Below, one piece after another: positions 21,866-33,629 of a stretch of DNA of 64,000 nt (within the stretch, counting starts at the first letter, position 1; each line of letters begins with the position of its first letter). Source of the stretch: Molanna angustata (taxonomy: Eukaryota; Arthropoda; Insecta; Trichoptera; Molannidae); assembly GCA_963576475.1 (NCBI GenBank), contig OY754979.1:30820078-30884077 (forward strand). Reading direction: 5' to 3'. Under the pieces are notes generated by a model that saw nothing but the letters and a program-made list of their open reading frames with translations, ran no database searches and was not told the origin of the DNA. The translations under genes were made by a program, and so were the position numbers.

Positions 21866-22699
21866 AATTATAAAAAAAAACTTAGCTCATGATTAATTGG
21901 TTTTATCGGAAAAACAATAATTTATTTTGTTCAATACTGATACTGAAATAAACAAATATGGATTACGATTCATAATAAATTACTTTAATTTATTAAAAAA
22001 GCATTATGTTATTGCTTCATAATATTGAATTTACTAATCGACATTACTTTATTGTAATAACATGGCGATTGAAGTACAAAAAAAAACAATATTACTGTAA
22101 TATATTGATGTTGCGCCTGGTATTAGGCAAAGTGTATAACAAGTTACGAGATCATACGAAGGATGATTCGGGAATATTCGGGATTGAATATAAAGGTAGG
22201 TCGGGGTTTTGTTAAGGGCTTTTTGCTGTTTGGATGTATAAACAATAGTGCTCTCACGTTGTGGTTCTTTGATATTAATTGTACTTCTCTCTGTTTAAAA
22301 TAATTACTGTAAATTGTAATAAAATGTGTTAGTGACAACGCGTGTATTAATTTATTATAAACTGAGTATCTACAAGTTAGCAGTCACCACAATTACAATT
22401 ATCAATTATTGAAAAAAAATAGGTATATAATAATAATAATTCGCTTTAATTAAAATCAATAAATATAGCTAGAGGTATGTATGTAGGTAACTTCCTGTAA
22501 CATTTAATTGTCAAAGTAATAGCTATTTTTTTTACTGGCAACTACTTTTACATAATGGATGACGGAAAATATTGTGTAGCTGTTCTATACGCTATAGCGT
22601 TTAAACATCCCCGTAGTAATTCAATCAAATTGGATGTACAATTTAAAACTAATTATTTAAATTGTTTTATACAATTTGAATATATGTATTGTTTTGCAT
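21866..22699. other. No gene recognised
   Basis: AT-rich, short chance frames only. A short AATAAT run lies near 22430. Confidence 0.4.
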
Positions 22700-22865
22700 A
22701 ATATATGTTCTATATATATATGAATGAATTCTGAATTTGAAGTAGAACATTTTGTGTGTTTTTTGTGTGTGTGTCCGTCCCCTCTTATAACTTTTGATCC
22801 GCTCGATTCACAGAGTTCAAAATTCCAGAATATATAGATAGTACCTAACAGACCTACAAAACTCA
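22700..22865 (+). mobile_element. Helitron-like element, internal fragment (copy F)
   Basis: Matches the middle of copy E: ATTCTGAATTTGAAGTAGAA, a TGTGTG run, GTCCGTCCCC, CTTATAACTTTTGATCCGCT and CCTACAAAACT. Both ends are missing. Confidence 0.75.
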
Positions 22866-23682
22866 AGTGAGAGGGCAGAGGGACACCTGGCTCAGTGAGT
22901 TCACGTCCTTCATTTTTTCCGTCTCTCCAATCTGTTTTTTTTCTGACTTTATCGCACATATATTAATTTAGGTCCTCACGAGTAGGTTCAGTAATTCGTA
23001 ATTACTGACACATTGAGTGTAATATATGTCACGAATTATTAACTCTTATAACGAGTGTAAAATCAATTTTTTCCCTCTAATATTTTAACTCAACCTAATT
23101 GGACCACTGTGGTTTAAACAATGTAATTTTTACTTTCCACACTATGGAATAGTTGAGAGTCATGATTTAAAAATTTTTAAGTTTATTTTTTTATATCAAT
23201 GTAGATGTAGAGAGTGCACACTGTGAGTTTCGTCGTGATGTGTTTTTATGTATGGCGTACGAATTATCCTTTTTGTGTCCTCTCTACAGCCCAAACTATA
23301 AGTCCGATCGATTTCATATTAACATCATATGTGTAAAGTGCATAGACCTAGAGCTGATTAGTTTTCCATAGGTATCCGTTAATTTCTTCTCTATGATTTC
23401 ATCTGTCTAAATTTTCAAAATGCTCTCACGGTCTAAAATCGAGGTATATTTATACTGTTTGAAATTTTTTATACAACAAAAATACACTCATCAAAAATGC
23501 ATTCAACGATTGTCAAAATTTTAAGAAAAAAATCTATCTTTTGCCATATCAATGTGAAATAAATTTCATATTTGTATGAAAAATTTATATAACAGAAGTA
23601 AAATAGCTTCTGGTATGGGATAATTGAGTGATCAATTTCATATTGATATTGTCTCGTTTTTAGTTATGTTTACGTAGGGGAC
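22866..23682. other. No gene recognised
   Basis: AT-rich intergenic sequence with no coding frame; no repeats clear enough to name. Confidence 0.4.
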
Positions 23683-23766
23683 ACCACCTTTTAGGAATTG
23701 GGTAACATTATACTCTTCCGAAGATATACACTACGTAGCGTTGGGGAGGGTTTGCAATCTGCTATA
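23683..23766 (+). repeat. Interspersed repeat copy (pair with 34425-34512)
   Basis: ATTATACTCTTCCGAAGATA and TAGCGTTGGGGAGGGTTTGC match the complement of 34425-34512. Family unknown. Confidence 0.6.
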
Positions 23767-23835
23767 GAATAATATTATATTTTTCGGATCTCAATAAGAC
23801 CCGGGTTGTAAGAAAGTGGGAACACATTATGGAAG

Positions 23836-23970
23836 GTCTTTTTTTTATTTTTTTTATTGAAAAATAATAAAAAACAGTCTAATTTCTAGACTTGTCGGCA
23901 TGTTCTCAAGACAATATATATGTATACTTTAAAAATAACAAACAACATTACAGTAAAAAGAGACATACAA
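23836..23970 (-). mobile_element. LINE 3' tail (family W)
   Basis: Complement of the 3' UTR end at 26660-26840: the shared core is GAGAACA, GCCGACAAGTCTAGAAATTA and a poly-A/AATAAAAA tail. Confidence 0.7.
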
Positions 23971-25127
23971 ATATCACAAAGATGATCTTTCCGCAGTCGG
24001 CTGCTGTGTTCGAGAGCGTTCGAGAAGCGATTTATTTTTCATTTTCTATTTAAGAATCGTCAATAAATTATACATAAACAATTTCATTTTAAAAACATTG
24101 ATACAATATCATTATAACATACCTGAATTTTTCGTCAATGTTTGGTATCCCATACGCTCTCTCTTTGTTCAAACTAACGCCTTCCTTTTAACAATTAGGG
24201 ATATGAAGTTATGAAGTTTGAAATATAAAATACAAATTCGACACTTGTGATTTAATCGATAGTCGGTCTGTAAAAGTACGCGCGTCGTTATAATCAATTT
24301 CGTTATAGAAAAAAACAATTCACTTAACACTTTCGTATACATACTGAATAAGCATCAACCCATACTTAAATATATTTTTAGATTCGTTATTATGGAAGGA
24401 TGTACCGAGAGCTAGAGTATATGATTTGATATAGGCGATTTGAAACGATTTTATAAGTTAATTTCTAAAGTCATATTTTTAGTTAATTTTTGAGATAGAT
24501 ATATAAGTACACACTTCCATATCACTAAAAGTATAGATTTTTTTTTAATTACCTATGTAAAAAAGAATAAATAAAAATTTATGTGGTTCTATATTTTTAA
24601 AGTATCCTGTCAATTGAATTCACGTGTATGTCTGTACTGGCATTGCAATCAAACCTCCCGACAAGAGTTCTAAACATTAAGAATTTGTATGTTTCCGATG
24701 ACAATGCGTGTTAAAACTGTTTTCAGCCCGATTCAATTGATATTTTGATAAAATTAATCAACTATGTATTTCATACAATGTAAACAATGACTTATTGTAT
24801 TAAATCAGGAGTATTTTTATGAATTTCTTTTTACGCGAATAAAACTTTGAAAAAGATGTCCTTAATTTTTATTGATTTACTTGTTGTAAATAATAGTTAT
24901 TAATCTATATTTGTATTCTTGTTAATTAAAATTATAATTAATAACAAAAAGATTAAAAAAAGCGGCTTCAAGCTATTAAAACACAATTCACTATTTTAAT
25001 TAAATTTGTAATGCTTTAACTGTTTTTATACATCTCGATTTTAGTGACAATCTCGTACAACATTATTTTTGTCTTAAATTGTTTATTTATAATCAATGAC
25101 GACTCCAAGTGCTCTGACAATTTACGA
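23971..25127. other. No gene recognised
   Basis: Very AT-rich; no supported feature. Confidence 0.4.
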
Positions 25128-25370
25128 GTGACAATCACACAGAACGTTATTCACAAATGACAATCACGCACAATGTAGTTCACAAATGACAATCACCTAC
25201 AAAGTTATTCACAAATGACAATCACCCACAAAGTTATTCACAAATGACACAATGTAGTTCACAAATGACAATCACGCACAATGTAGTTCACAAATGACAA
25301 TCACGCACAATATAGTGCACAAATGACAATCATCCACAATGTCATTTACAAATAATGACAATCACACTCG
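25128..25370. repeat. Tandem repeat, 29-bp units, about eight copies
   Basis: Unit: TTCACAAATGACAATCACGC followed by ACAATGTAG, with two alternating variants (ACAATGTAG and ACAAAGTTA) and one shortened unit near 25245. Confidence 0.85.
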
Positions 25371-25791
25371 ACGTATGATGAACCGACATACCCAAAAAAG
25401 CTCAAAATTAAATTTTGGAGCCACATTAACTATATAACAAGCAAATATACCAAAACTGCACAACATACAAATACTTGGGCGTCAAACGTACGAATTAAAC
25501 AGTGAAGTACTCATAAATTTGATTATGATTAGATTCAGGTATTAGAAATCTTTTAGACTAAAATTTATAATTAATTATGTTAATTTATTTAAAATCTATG
25601 ATAATTTCATACTATAATATGACTCTAGCGATTTGCTTATGATTGAAAGTACATTAATTAAGTATAATATTAGATTATGATCGATTTATACATTTAGATT
25701 ATGATTTAGATTAAGATCAGAACGTATTACGATCGAGTCATGAGTAGTCTTACAGGTCTATGTAGGAATCATTTTAAGATATAGGTTCGTA
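25371..25791. other. No gene recognised
   Basis: AT-rich with several loosely related GATTATGATT stretches; no supported gene. Confidence 0.35.
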
Positions 25792-25903
25792 TTGCGGGAG
25801 TTATTTAAGAATAATGTAAGAAAAAGTTGAGGTCCGGTAAGCAATATTCTCGCAGTATGGGACCTTACATTTTTCTCAAATAACTCCTGTAATACGACCC
25901 ATA
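25792..25903. mobile_element. MITE of about 110 bp
   Basis: Left end GGTTCGTATTGCGGGAGTTA and the complement of the right end (GGTCGTATTACAGGAGTTAT) form inverted repeats of about 45 bp. A partial relative is at 11660-11697. Confidence 0.7.
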
Positions 25904-26340
25904 CAAATAAAATAAAATAAATTCATTCAAAAACTATTTTTACACGCACATTTTTAACGGACGTTTACAAACGTCATATTATTCCGAATGAATGATGGAT
26001 GAATGTATTAACGTGCTCGAGCCCTTCGTACATATTATTATAAACGGCAGCGTGCTAAAATATTTATCGAGTCTGTTTATGACAGCAGAGTTTTTTTTCC
26101 ACCCCCTGAGTTATTACAACAGGTAAAAATAGCCAACCCGGTTAGCTTTATTTGACCCGTAACAGGTGTTCACTGCACGGCATAGGTTTTAAAACTGAAT
26201 AATGTAACAAATTCAACTTTCCGCCGGTTTTGTGTGGAGTTAGTCCCCTTTGTAAGTGCGAATTCTGCTTTCGCGGTTTCGCACTTGACAGACGAAAACA
26301 TGTAGCTTTTTAAATTTAACAACAATGCAATCAACCACCT
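25904..26340. other. No gene recognised
   Basis: Mixed composition, no frame or repeat supported. Confidence 0.35.
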
Positions 26341-26840
26341 ATTTTTTAATTGTTTAAGGAAAGAACAATCCTTGACCAGTTTTTAAAGGACGATTATAAA
26401 GACAGGCCGCAACACACGCATTACACTAGATTTAAATTTAACGATGGATACTTAGTTCCAAAATATAATAATAAATACGGTAAGAGAACGTTAGAATATA
26501 ATGTACCTAAATTGCTTAATATGATTCCGGCATCTAAAAAAAGCAAAAACAATGTAAAAAGACTTATCAAGGAGTGGCTGCTGAGGTGTGGCTTTAAATA
26601 TAATTAACATATCACTAATGATTTTATTTTTTATTCATATCATTTATATAATAATAAATAGAAAGGTTTTGTCTTTTTTACTGTACCTAATGTTGTTTGT
26701 TATTTTTAAAGTATACATAGATATTTTCTTGAGAACACGCCGACAAGTCTAGAAATTAGACTTGGCGTGACTCAAAAACATAATTATTTTGTAATATTTT
26801 GTTTTGTATTATTTTTCAATAAAAAAAAATTATAAAAGGT
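26341..26840 (+). pseudogene. Jockey/CR1-group LINE C-terminus and 3' UTR (family W)
   Basis: Encodes ERTILDQFLKDDYKDRPQ, HTRFKFNDGYLVP-like sequence, KYNNKYGKRTLEYNVPKLLN and IKEWLLRCG, the C-terminal end of jockey/CR1-group reverse transcriptases (compare YLVPKMNTKFGQRFF at 15720). A 3' UTR follows with the GCCGACAAGTCTAGAAATTA core and an AATAAAAAAAAAT end. Confidence 0.75.
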
Positions 26841-27179
26841 ACCAACCAAAAGTGTTTTACTATAAAATAGGTTCAATTAAGCCTCTCCCAACAAGAGTGC
26901 TACAAATGTACACAATTCTAAGTTTGCGATGCAAGTACAAAGATACATATATTCAATGACAACTATATTACAATATAGTCATGATGTATTAAGAGTGTTA
27001 CGCGACCTGCAACAGTGATGACATTTCTCCTTATTTCCTACCTCTCCTCCTTTCTTCCTTTATTTTATTTTATACATCACGTCATTGTATCACTCCATCC
27101 CCCCCATATCCTACTTTGTTTTGAGCTGTTATTGGGAAAAAAATTAAATTGATTGTTATTTTTTTTAATATGCATATTC

Positions 27180-27684
27180 TTTTTTTTTGTATTCTTGTGG
27201 TTAGTTTTTTAATACTTAGGTAGATATATGTATGTGAAACAATGTTTTTTTTTTAATGGCTTTCGTCACCCGGTGACGTTCTTAGCCAGTTTCAAGTTTT
27301 ATGTTATACAAATCATTCTTGCGTTACAAATTAAAACACAAATCTCTTTCGGAGTAAAAATAAAAATTAATCAAATATACAAATTATTTTTCTTTGCAAA
27401 GGCACACACCACTCGGATAACATCTATTGTCGGGTTACATAGCAAAACTGACATCTTTGTTGGCAAAACAACACCCTTCGACACCAAAGTTGCCAAGAAG
27501 CGGTCACTATCTCGTATAGATGGGCAACTGAAAAAAACATTGTCCATGTCACTTGTTTCCGCGCCACAGGCACAACTCGGAGAATCACGTAAATTAATTT
27601 TATATAAATGCGCTGGACAAGTTGTATGACCCGACCTCAAGCGACATATCAGCGTGATTTCCATTCTAGGTAACCATATAATTG
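27180..27684 (-). pseudogene. RNase H-bearing LINE: C-terminal zinc knuckle and 3' UTR
   Basis: The minus strand encodes RLRSGHTTCPAHLYKI, PSCACGAETSDMDNVFFSCP and a short tail. This Cys/His knuckle follows the RNase H domain in I-group LINEs. It is in a different frame from the RNase H ORF just upstream, so a frameshift near 27690 separates them. An A-rich tail is at about 27180. Confidence 0.75.
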
Positions 27685-28452
27685 CTAAACCACGGTTCTA
27701 AGGGAATCCTTGGCTTGGATTGCAGCATATTGTTTTCCTCGTTCGGCAGCTGACTTGGTACAAAACGCTTGCCATTCCGATATTTCCTCGGATTTTATTT
27801 TTGGGAGAATATCTGTATATGGAATTTTATTACGTTTATGGACACTTGAGGTACAAGCACTCTTCGCCAACGAATCTACCGCTTCATTTCCTTGGATTCC
27901 GCTATGACCTGGAATCCACGCTAAAATGACACGTTGATTATTTTTATATAATAGATATAGATGAAATTTTATTTTAAGAGAAAGATAATTTGCTCTTCCT
28001 AAAAGCATTGTGGTCTTCAGCTTTAGGAGGCAGCTAAGGGAATCTGTAAATACTATAGAATTTTGAAGGCGTTCATTATAGATATGGATTAGTTCTTCCA
28101 GTAGAGCGGTGCACTCAGCTGTGAAAATAGAGGCATATGTAGGCAGACTAAATGTTTCCTGTATTTGTAGGGTAGTGTTCAGAAAGGCGCAACCCACGTA
28201 TTGAGAGTCAACGGATTTAGAACCATCAGTGTAAATCAAATTGAAGCCATCATAGTTAGAAACAAAGGAGTTAAAAAGCTGATTCAAAATTTCTGGGTTA
28301 CTAGAGGCGTAATTATATTTCCTCCAATCTTCATTTAGTTCAATCTCTGGCACAATGATAAGTGATTCGTAGGATATTGGGTGTACAGATTGTTGTATAT
28401 TTCCTTTATATTTATCATGTCCTTTTCTTTCTGTATTCCTGTTTTGTTTCAA
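27685..28452 (-). pseudogene. RNase H domain of an I/Loa-group LINE
   Basis: 255 residues with a complete RNase H catalytic set: D76 (YTDGSKS), E113 (TAECTALLEEL), D137 (FTDSLSCL) and D193 (GNEAVDSLAK), plus WIPGHSGIQ with H183. RNase H removes the RNA strand after reverse transcription in this LINE group. The RT and endonuclease domains that should precede it are absent, and the C-terminal knuckle is out of frame, so the copy is a 5'-truncated remnant despite intact active-site residues. Confidence 0.85.
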
Positions 28453-29199
28453 AATAATAATATAAGAGTGAAGACTCTATTGTGCAATAACTAATCAAGC
28501 AACATTAAGCTTACTTTCAAAATTCTTAAACGATAATGTTTTTTTGTGTGAATGTTGAGAAAATGATTTCATAATATGCTAGTGTCCAATTCTTGAGAGT
28601 TGATTATTTAATAGAAAAATAGTTATGATTGATTTTAAATTAAACAATATCGTCCATAATTTACCATTCAACTCAACTAAGATATTTTTATATTAACTCA
28701 ATATTCCTATACCTATATATAAAAAAATCAAGTTACATAGGATCTGAACAAAAACGAATAAAGGGCCAACCATACCTAACACTTAAAAACACATCTCACT
28801 ACATGTTGTTTTCAGTTTTTAATACTTTTTCGATTGATTTATATTTTTATTTTCGTTTTGATATCTATTAAATCAAATCAAATCACGCGCAGGGAGGAGT
28901 GTGAGAATTGTTATAGTAAAAGTTCATATAGAGGAGGAGTGAAATAATATTAAATTTATAGATACATACATAACAATGTATTAAAAATACATTAAATTAA
29001 ATTAAAAAAATATTTTACACCAATCCACTGATTGTTTATTTTCATAATACCAATGTCAAACGCAGTTGTTTTAATTCAAATACAGAAAATATTAAAGAAA
29101 AATACATAATCTATTGTGAAACGATATAAGAGGTAGGTATTAAAACAATTACACTTTCCAATATGTGAAAAGAAAAATTTGTAACCCTCGATGAAGACA
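28453..29199. other. No gene recognised
   Basis: AT-rich; no supported feature. Confidence 0.4.
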
Positions 29200-29760
29200 T
29201 GATGTTTTTACTCCTCACTACCCCAAGGTGATGAAGTGGGGAGGTATGAATTCGCTATTTTTAAGGTACCAGTATCATGCTGAGATTGTATTCTGAAAGT
29301 TTCAACACAATGTATCTTTGCGTTTGTGCTATGTACCTTCTATGTACGGCATATTTATTCTACTTTATGAATTATAGACTAAAGTACTCATTTGATTCTT
29401 TTCAAATTTTGCAATTTTGTAAATGTAATACTTGTATAGACCCCATTAGCTTTTAAATGATATCTGATCTGTTTCTCAATTTTGTAACTGTCAAATATTT
29501 CAAAGTGACCCCAAGCATAGGAAACATAAAATTTGATATTTTAATTCTCGAATTGCTAAAATGATACATCGATTTCATGCCATGGAAGACTTATCAAGTT
29601 GTCATAATAACATATTTAAATTAAAAATAATTTATCAAACTCATTTCACGAAAATGCTGAATATTTTTCATACAAAATTTGAATACTTTGTGGAGTGACT
29701 TGGTAGTGCAGAGTATAGCATTGGTCACAACCCACTCGGTGACTTTTCAAAATTAAAAAT
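29200..29760 (+). repeat. Interspersed repeat B, copy 1
   Basis: Matches the complement of 53590-54110 over most of its length (AGTATCATGCTGAGATTGTA, GTTTCAACACAATGTATCT, GACCCCAAGC near the middle, ACAACCCACTCGG at the end). No coding capacity, family unknown. Confidence 0.65.
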
Positions 29761-29977
29761 TTAATGAATTACTAAAAAAATTAAAGTTAATTATGTATGA
29801 CTGTACTGTTTGGTTAAGCGCACAAAATATTTAGTACCTAGCACAAAACGATTTGTTTTGTGTAGTCACTATACATAGTTATTCTGACGATGTGCCTTGC
29901 ACGAAACGCGTCGATAATCAAATAAATTTCAATAGAACTAAAACCATGTACTTTTTTTATATTTGTGATATATCCAC

Positions 29978-30199
29978 AACATCCGGCACCCAGGCCTGCT
30001 TTTTACCATCGTCGAAGGAATGATTGATGGGGGCAACTGTAGAGGTCGCCCCAGAAACAACTATATAGACCAGATAATCGGTGACGTGCGCTGTAGCAGT
30101 TACAAAGAGATGAAGAGACTGACGGACGATAGAGTTAAGTGGAAAGATCGAGTATTTGGTGCAGACCAATCCTTGGATTGTGACCCAGAAGAAGAAGAA
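29978..30199 (+). mobile_element. RTE-type LINE 3' fragment with 11-bp target duplication
   Basis: Encodes NCRGRPRNNYIDQIIGDVRC, SYKEMKRLTDDRVKWKD and ends in a GAAGAAGAAG tail. GATATATCCAC flanks it at 29967-29977 and 30200-30210. Only about 222 bp long. Confidence 0.85.
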
Positions 30200-30210
30200 G
30201 ATATATCCAC

Positions 30211-30902
30211 TATAGTTCGGTTGATTTTAACATTTTTTTTTCAGTGTAAGATCAAATTTTGATCTCTGAATTATTAATATCATACACTTATTTATTATAC
30301 CTAACGTGAATATTATATTTCAATACATACCATACATTATTAACATAATACCCATTGAATTGTTTGCCACATACCCCCCCCCCCCCCTCCCGATTTATCT
30401 CAGGAAAGGATGAAAATGAAGATAATGGAAAATTATATTTGTATAAACAATTTCTTTTAACTAATACTCATGTTTGTTCCAGCAATGCTTTCTTTTCCAC
30501 ATAAAATGCTTTAAATCTAATTCCGTGCACATTAAAGGCAAATCGTAGTTATTTTTACTGTTGAATTCCACACTAATGTCTGATTTGAGAGTAATAAATT
30601 CTATTTTGGGGTGTTACTCTTTCAGACGAGGTTAACTACCTTAAAAAATATTTGATTCATGAAATAAGAACAAGAGTTATTTATTTAATGATGTATTGGG
30701 GTATTTGATTTAATTGGCGTTATTAGATTGGTTTGTGTTTGATCGATTGTAATGGAGTTTTTTTAATGTTCGATTTAATGCGTCTTATTTTATACATTAT
30801 ATGAACATTATTGGTAAGTAAATTTTTAAAATGAACAAATAAATCCCAATGGAGACAAATTAAGCCTAATAAGAGTGTTTAATCAGGATGATAGCTGACA
30901 TT
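30211..30902. other. No gene recognised; poly-C run
   Basis: A (C)n tract lies at about 30374-30388. ACTATAGTTCGGTTGATTTT at 30207 recurs near 11836, suggesting another dispersed element. Confidence 0.4.
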
Positions 30903-30990
30903 GAGGTCATCTGAATCACAGAATACCAACTCTTCGAAAGAATAGGAGAGAGGCAATATGGCGGCTTACAATGTTCGCAAATTCAGTTTG
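30903..30990 (+). mobile_element. Old L2-like LINE relic
   Basis: CATCTGAATCACAGAATACC and ATGGCGGCTTACAATG align, at roughly 70 per cent by eye, with the coding segment at 52670-52740 of the L2-like LINE. Confidence 0.5.
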
Positions 30991-31099
30991 AAAGGGCTTT
31001 TGAAGTCTAATAAATTGCTTTCTGATATACGTGGAATTCAGAGCATTGATTTTGTCAGTCATTTTGTAAAGATCCATATATTTTATTTGGGAGAGTTAA

Positions 31100-31550
31100 A
31101 CTTTTTAAAATATTTAAAGCAAGAAGAGGAAAGCAAGGTTCGAATCTACAAGACATGTGTTCGTCCCATTATGACGGAATAAAATCTAGAGCAGACACTG
31201 TCCGAACCTCCTTCGAACCAGCATCATTGCTGGCAAAATGAAGGAACTCAGAAACATTGCTGGCAAAACCCTTCGTAATAGAATACGAAACACAGAGATC
31301 CGAAGGCTGTGCGAGGTTGAGGATATCGCAAGATTGGGTCGACAGAGAAGTAGGTTCTGGAACGAACACGTGTCAAGAATGACAGACTCAAGAACCGTCA
31401 AAGTGGCCAGGAATAATGCTCCAAAAAAACAGACCTCAAGGACGTCTTCCCTAGAGATGGCAGTCAACGTCACAGGAGAGAAGCTGACGCAGGAAATAAA
31501 CAGGCAAACAGGCCTAAAAAGAGAGGAAGGAGAAGAAGAAGATAATTGTA
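31100..31550 (+). pseudogene. RTE-type LINE C-terminal fragment
   Basis: Encodes SKVRIYKTCVRPIMT, KTLRNRIRNTEIRRLCEVED and FWNEHVSRMTDSRTVK, interrupted by stops and frameshifts, with a GAAGAAGAAG tail at 31532-31543. Confidence 0.75.
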
Positions 31551-31920
31551 CTTTTCATTAGTTGCTGGAAAAGCAATGTCACCAAGGACTTTTTTGTATA
31601 ATGATATTTGTACAATTAAGTGATTATCAGAATAATATGCTTTGTTTCAAAATTGGCAAATATCCATAATATTTTCGTGACAATACTAAGCATGCCAATA
31701 CATATAGTACCTACCTACCTTCCATTCAAGGTTTATAAGAATGTTATCTTTAAATATTATTATATATTTATCAGGGGTCAAAAACATTTTGTATTTCTTT
31801 TTATTTTTTGGATAAGATATATTTTCTCACTTTGAAACTGACTCTTGTTGGTAGAATCCTGCTCTTCTGGAACTCTTGGCGAATATACATGATCTACAGA
31901 AACAACATTAGATCCATTTC
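31551..31920. other. No gene recognised
   Basis: AT-rich, no supported feature. Confidence 0.35.
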
Positions 31921-32024
31921 CAGTTTTTTTTAATGAATATGTACATATACATCTATCTAAATTCCCTAAATTAGGCATAAATGCTTGTGCTATAGGTGAA
32001 CGAAATCGGTCGAGGCAGGATTCG
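31921..32024 (-). mobile_element. tRNA-derived SINE-1 fragment, left of Helitron copy C
   Basis: Matches the body of the full SINE at 34796-34990: CCCTAAATTAGGCATAAATG, CTTGTGCTATAGGTGAACGA, GGCAGGATTCG. Broken off at the B-box side next to the Helitron. Confidence 0.7.
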
Positions 32025-32032
32025 TTTTAGTA

Positions 32033-33040
32033 CTAGTTGCATGTAACACATGAGATCCAACTGTCGATAGCGATAGTATGTATAGTTGAAGAATATGTAC
32101 CAAACTATAAACCCATAGATACAAATTATTGAATATTTTCAGATATTTTGTTTTCTATACAACATATGTAGGTATGTATGTCAAGATAGGATAGTATGGA
32201 GGAAGATCCTTTTTCCTACCCAGAATATGCAAATAGCATGATGGTATGTATGTATGTTTGGAGATGAAGTATCAAACTATTAAGTCTTCTTACATATTGT
32301 GTATAGGCGACTGCCATACAAAATGTATGAAGCGATGTCGTCACTAAATTCAATTTTTAAAAAAATTGTTAAAAAAAAATTGAGATCTTCTACTACAATG
32401 TTAATATTTTTTATAGAAAATTAAATTATCTAGTTGGGGTGTTTCGGGTTTTTTCGATAATTGTAAAAGTTTTGGAAATATAGGCAGTTAAACTCATAAA
32501 TTTATCATAAAAAAAATATTTTTCTTAATAAAAAATGTTTGAAAAACCCTGGAATTTTTTTGAAAAAACTAATTTGAGATTTTGTATTATTCTATGTTTG
32601 TACCAATTTTCAGCGTTCTACCGTTTATGGTTTCTGAGATATATGGAAAAATAAAATAAAAATTCAAAATTTGATAACCCCTGACTGAAACAAAAATTCA
32701 AAATTCCGAGTATAAAAGTTTTGTAGGCCTGTAACTGTTTATATATTCTGAAATTTTAGGCTCTGTAAATTGAGCGGATCAAAAGTTATAAGGGGGGGAC
32801 GGACACACAGACACACAGACACACACACACAGACACACGAAATGTTCTACTCCGAATTCTGAGTAAATCCGTGTATGGAACATATATGCTGCGAAGCCTC
32901 TAAGTTGGTGTTTTTTGACTTCAAAGTTGGAAAAGCCGTGAAAAAAGTAGACCTCTCCATACAATTCTCGCGTATTCTGGCTTGATACATTGTCGATATG
33001 TTAAGAGAACAAAGTTCTCCTGAACAAATCGACAGTTGGA
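32033..33040 (-). mobile_element. Non-autonomous Helitron/Helentron-like element, copy C (full length)
   Basis: Minus strand: starts TCCAACTGTCGATTTGTTCA, contains a GTGTGTCTG microsatellite about 200 bp in, and ends ATCGACAGTTGGATCT-like inverted repeat, a CATGT-GTT-ACATG hairpin and CAACTAG followed by T. A TC start, 3' hairpin and CTRR end are Helitron hallmarks; the inverted repeats, terminal at one end and subterminal at the other, recall Helentron-derived elements. About 1008 bp, no coding capacity. Confidence 0.82.
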
Positions 33041-33125
33041 CAAGCATTTATTAATAATTTAGGGAATGCAGGAAGATGTATATGTTTTTGTTTAACAAGG
33101 ACATATTTATAAAAAAACTGGAAAT
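33041..33125 (+). mobile_element. tRNA-derived SINE-1 fragment, right of Helitron copy C
   Basis: CAAGCATTTAT, TAATTTAGGGAATG, GATGTATATG and CAAGGACATATTTAT followed by A-run and CTGG are the body and tail of the SINE at 34796, in the orientation opposite to the left fragment. Confidence 0.65.
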
Positions 33126-33198
33126 ATATATAAAATTCAGCAATCGAGATATCCAAGAAGCCATTCTCCAAATTTAACACTTACAAGCACCATATTCA

Positions 33199-33402
33199 TC
33201 ATTAAATACATATATCCATAAAACAGCCATTAAATACATATATCCATAAAACAGCCATTAAATACATTATATCCATAAAACAGCCAGTAAATACATATCT
33301 CCATAAAACAGCCAATAAATACATATATCTTTAAAACAGCCATTAAATACATATATCCTTAAAACAGCCATTAAATACATATATCCTTCGCAGCCAATAA
33401 AT
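33199..33402. repeat. Tandem repeat, 28-29-bp units, about seven copies
   Basis: Unit: CATTAAATACATATATCCAT followed by AAAACAGC, with small changes (AATAAATAC, TCCTTAAAA). Confidence 0.85.
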
Positions 33403-33410
33403 ACATACAT

Positions 33411-33486
33411 TATATTGAGACTATCAAAAGTATGTATCAGAAATTCCTTGTATTGAGACTATCAAAAGTATGTATCAGAAATTCCT
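33411..33486. repeat. 38-bp direct duplication
   Basis: TATTGAGACTATCAAAAGTA followed by TGTATCAGAAATTCCT occurs twice in tandem. Confidence 0.8.
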
Positions 33487-33576
33487 AAATATTGTTAAAT
33501 TATACGTATGTGAATTGTAATAAATCATCATCATCATAAATCCACGTGAGCTCCCAGTATGGATCATGTGGTTGTC

Positions 33577-33598
33577 ACCCCCCCCCCCCCCCCCCCCA
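33577..33598. repeat. Poly-C tract of about 21 C
   Basis: An uninterrupted C run, rare in this AT-rich setting; length is prone to sequencing error. Confidence 0.8.
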
Positions 33599-33629
33599 GT
33601 TAGTAATTAATTTAAATACATCTCAGAAT

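Noticed and set aside
25128..25370. Array of 29-bp repeats resembling a CRISPR array in spacing
   Set aside because: Units are directly adjacent with no unique spacers, and the window is clearly an insect nuclear genome.
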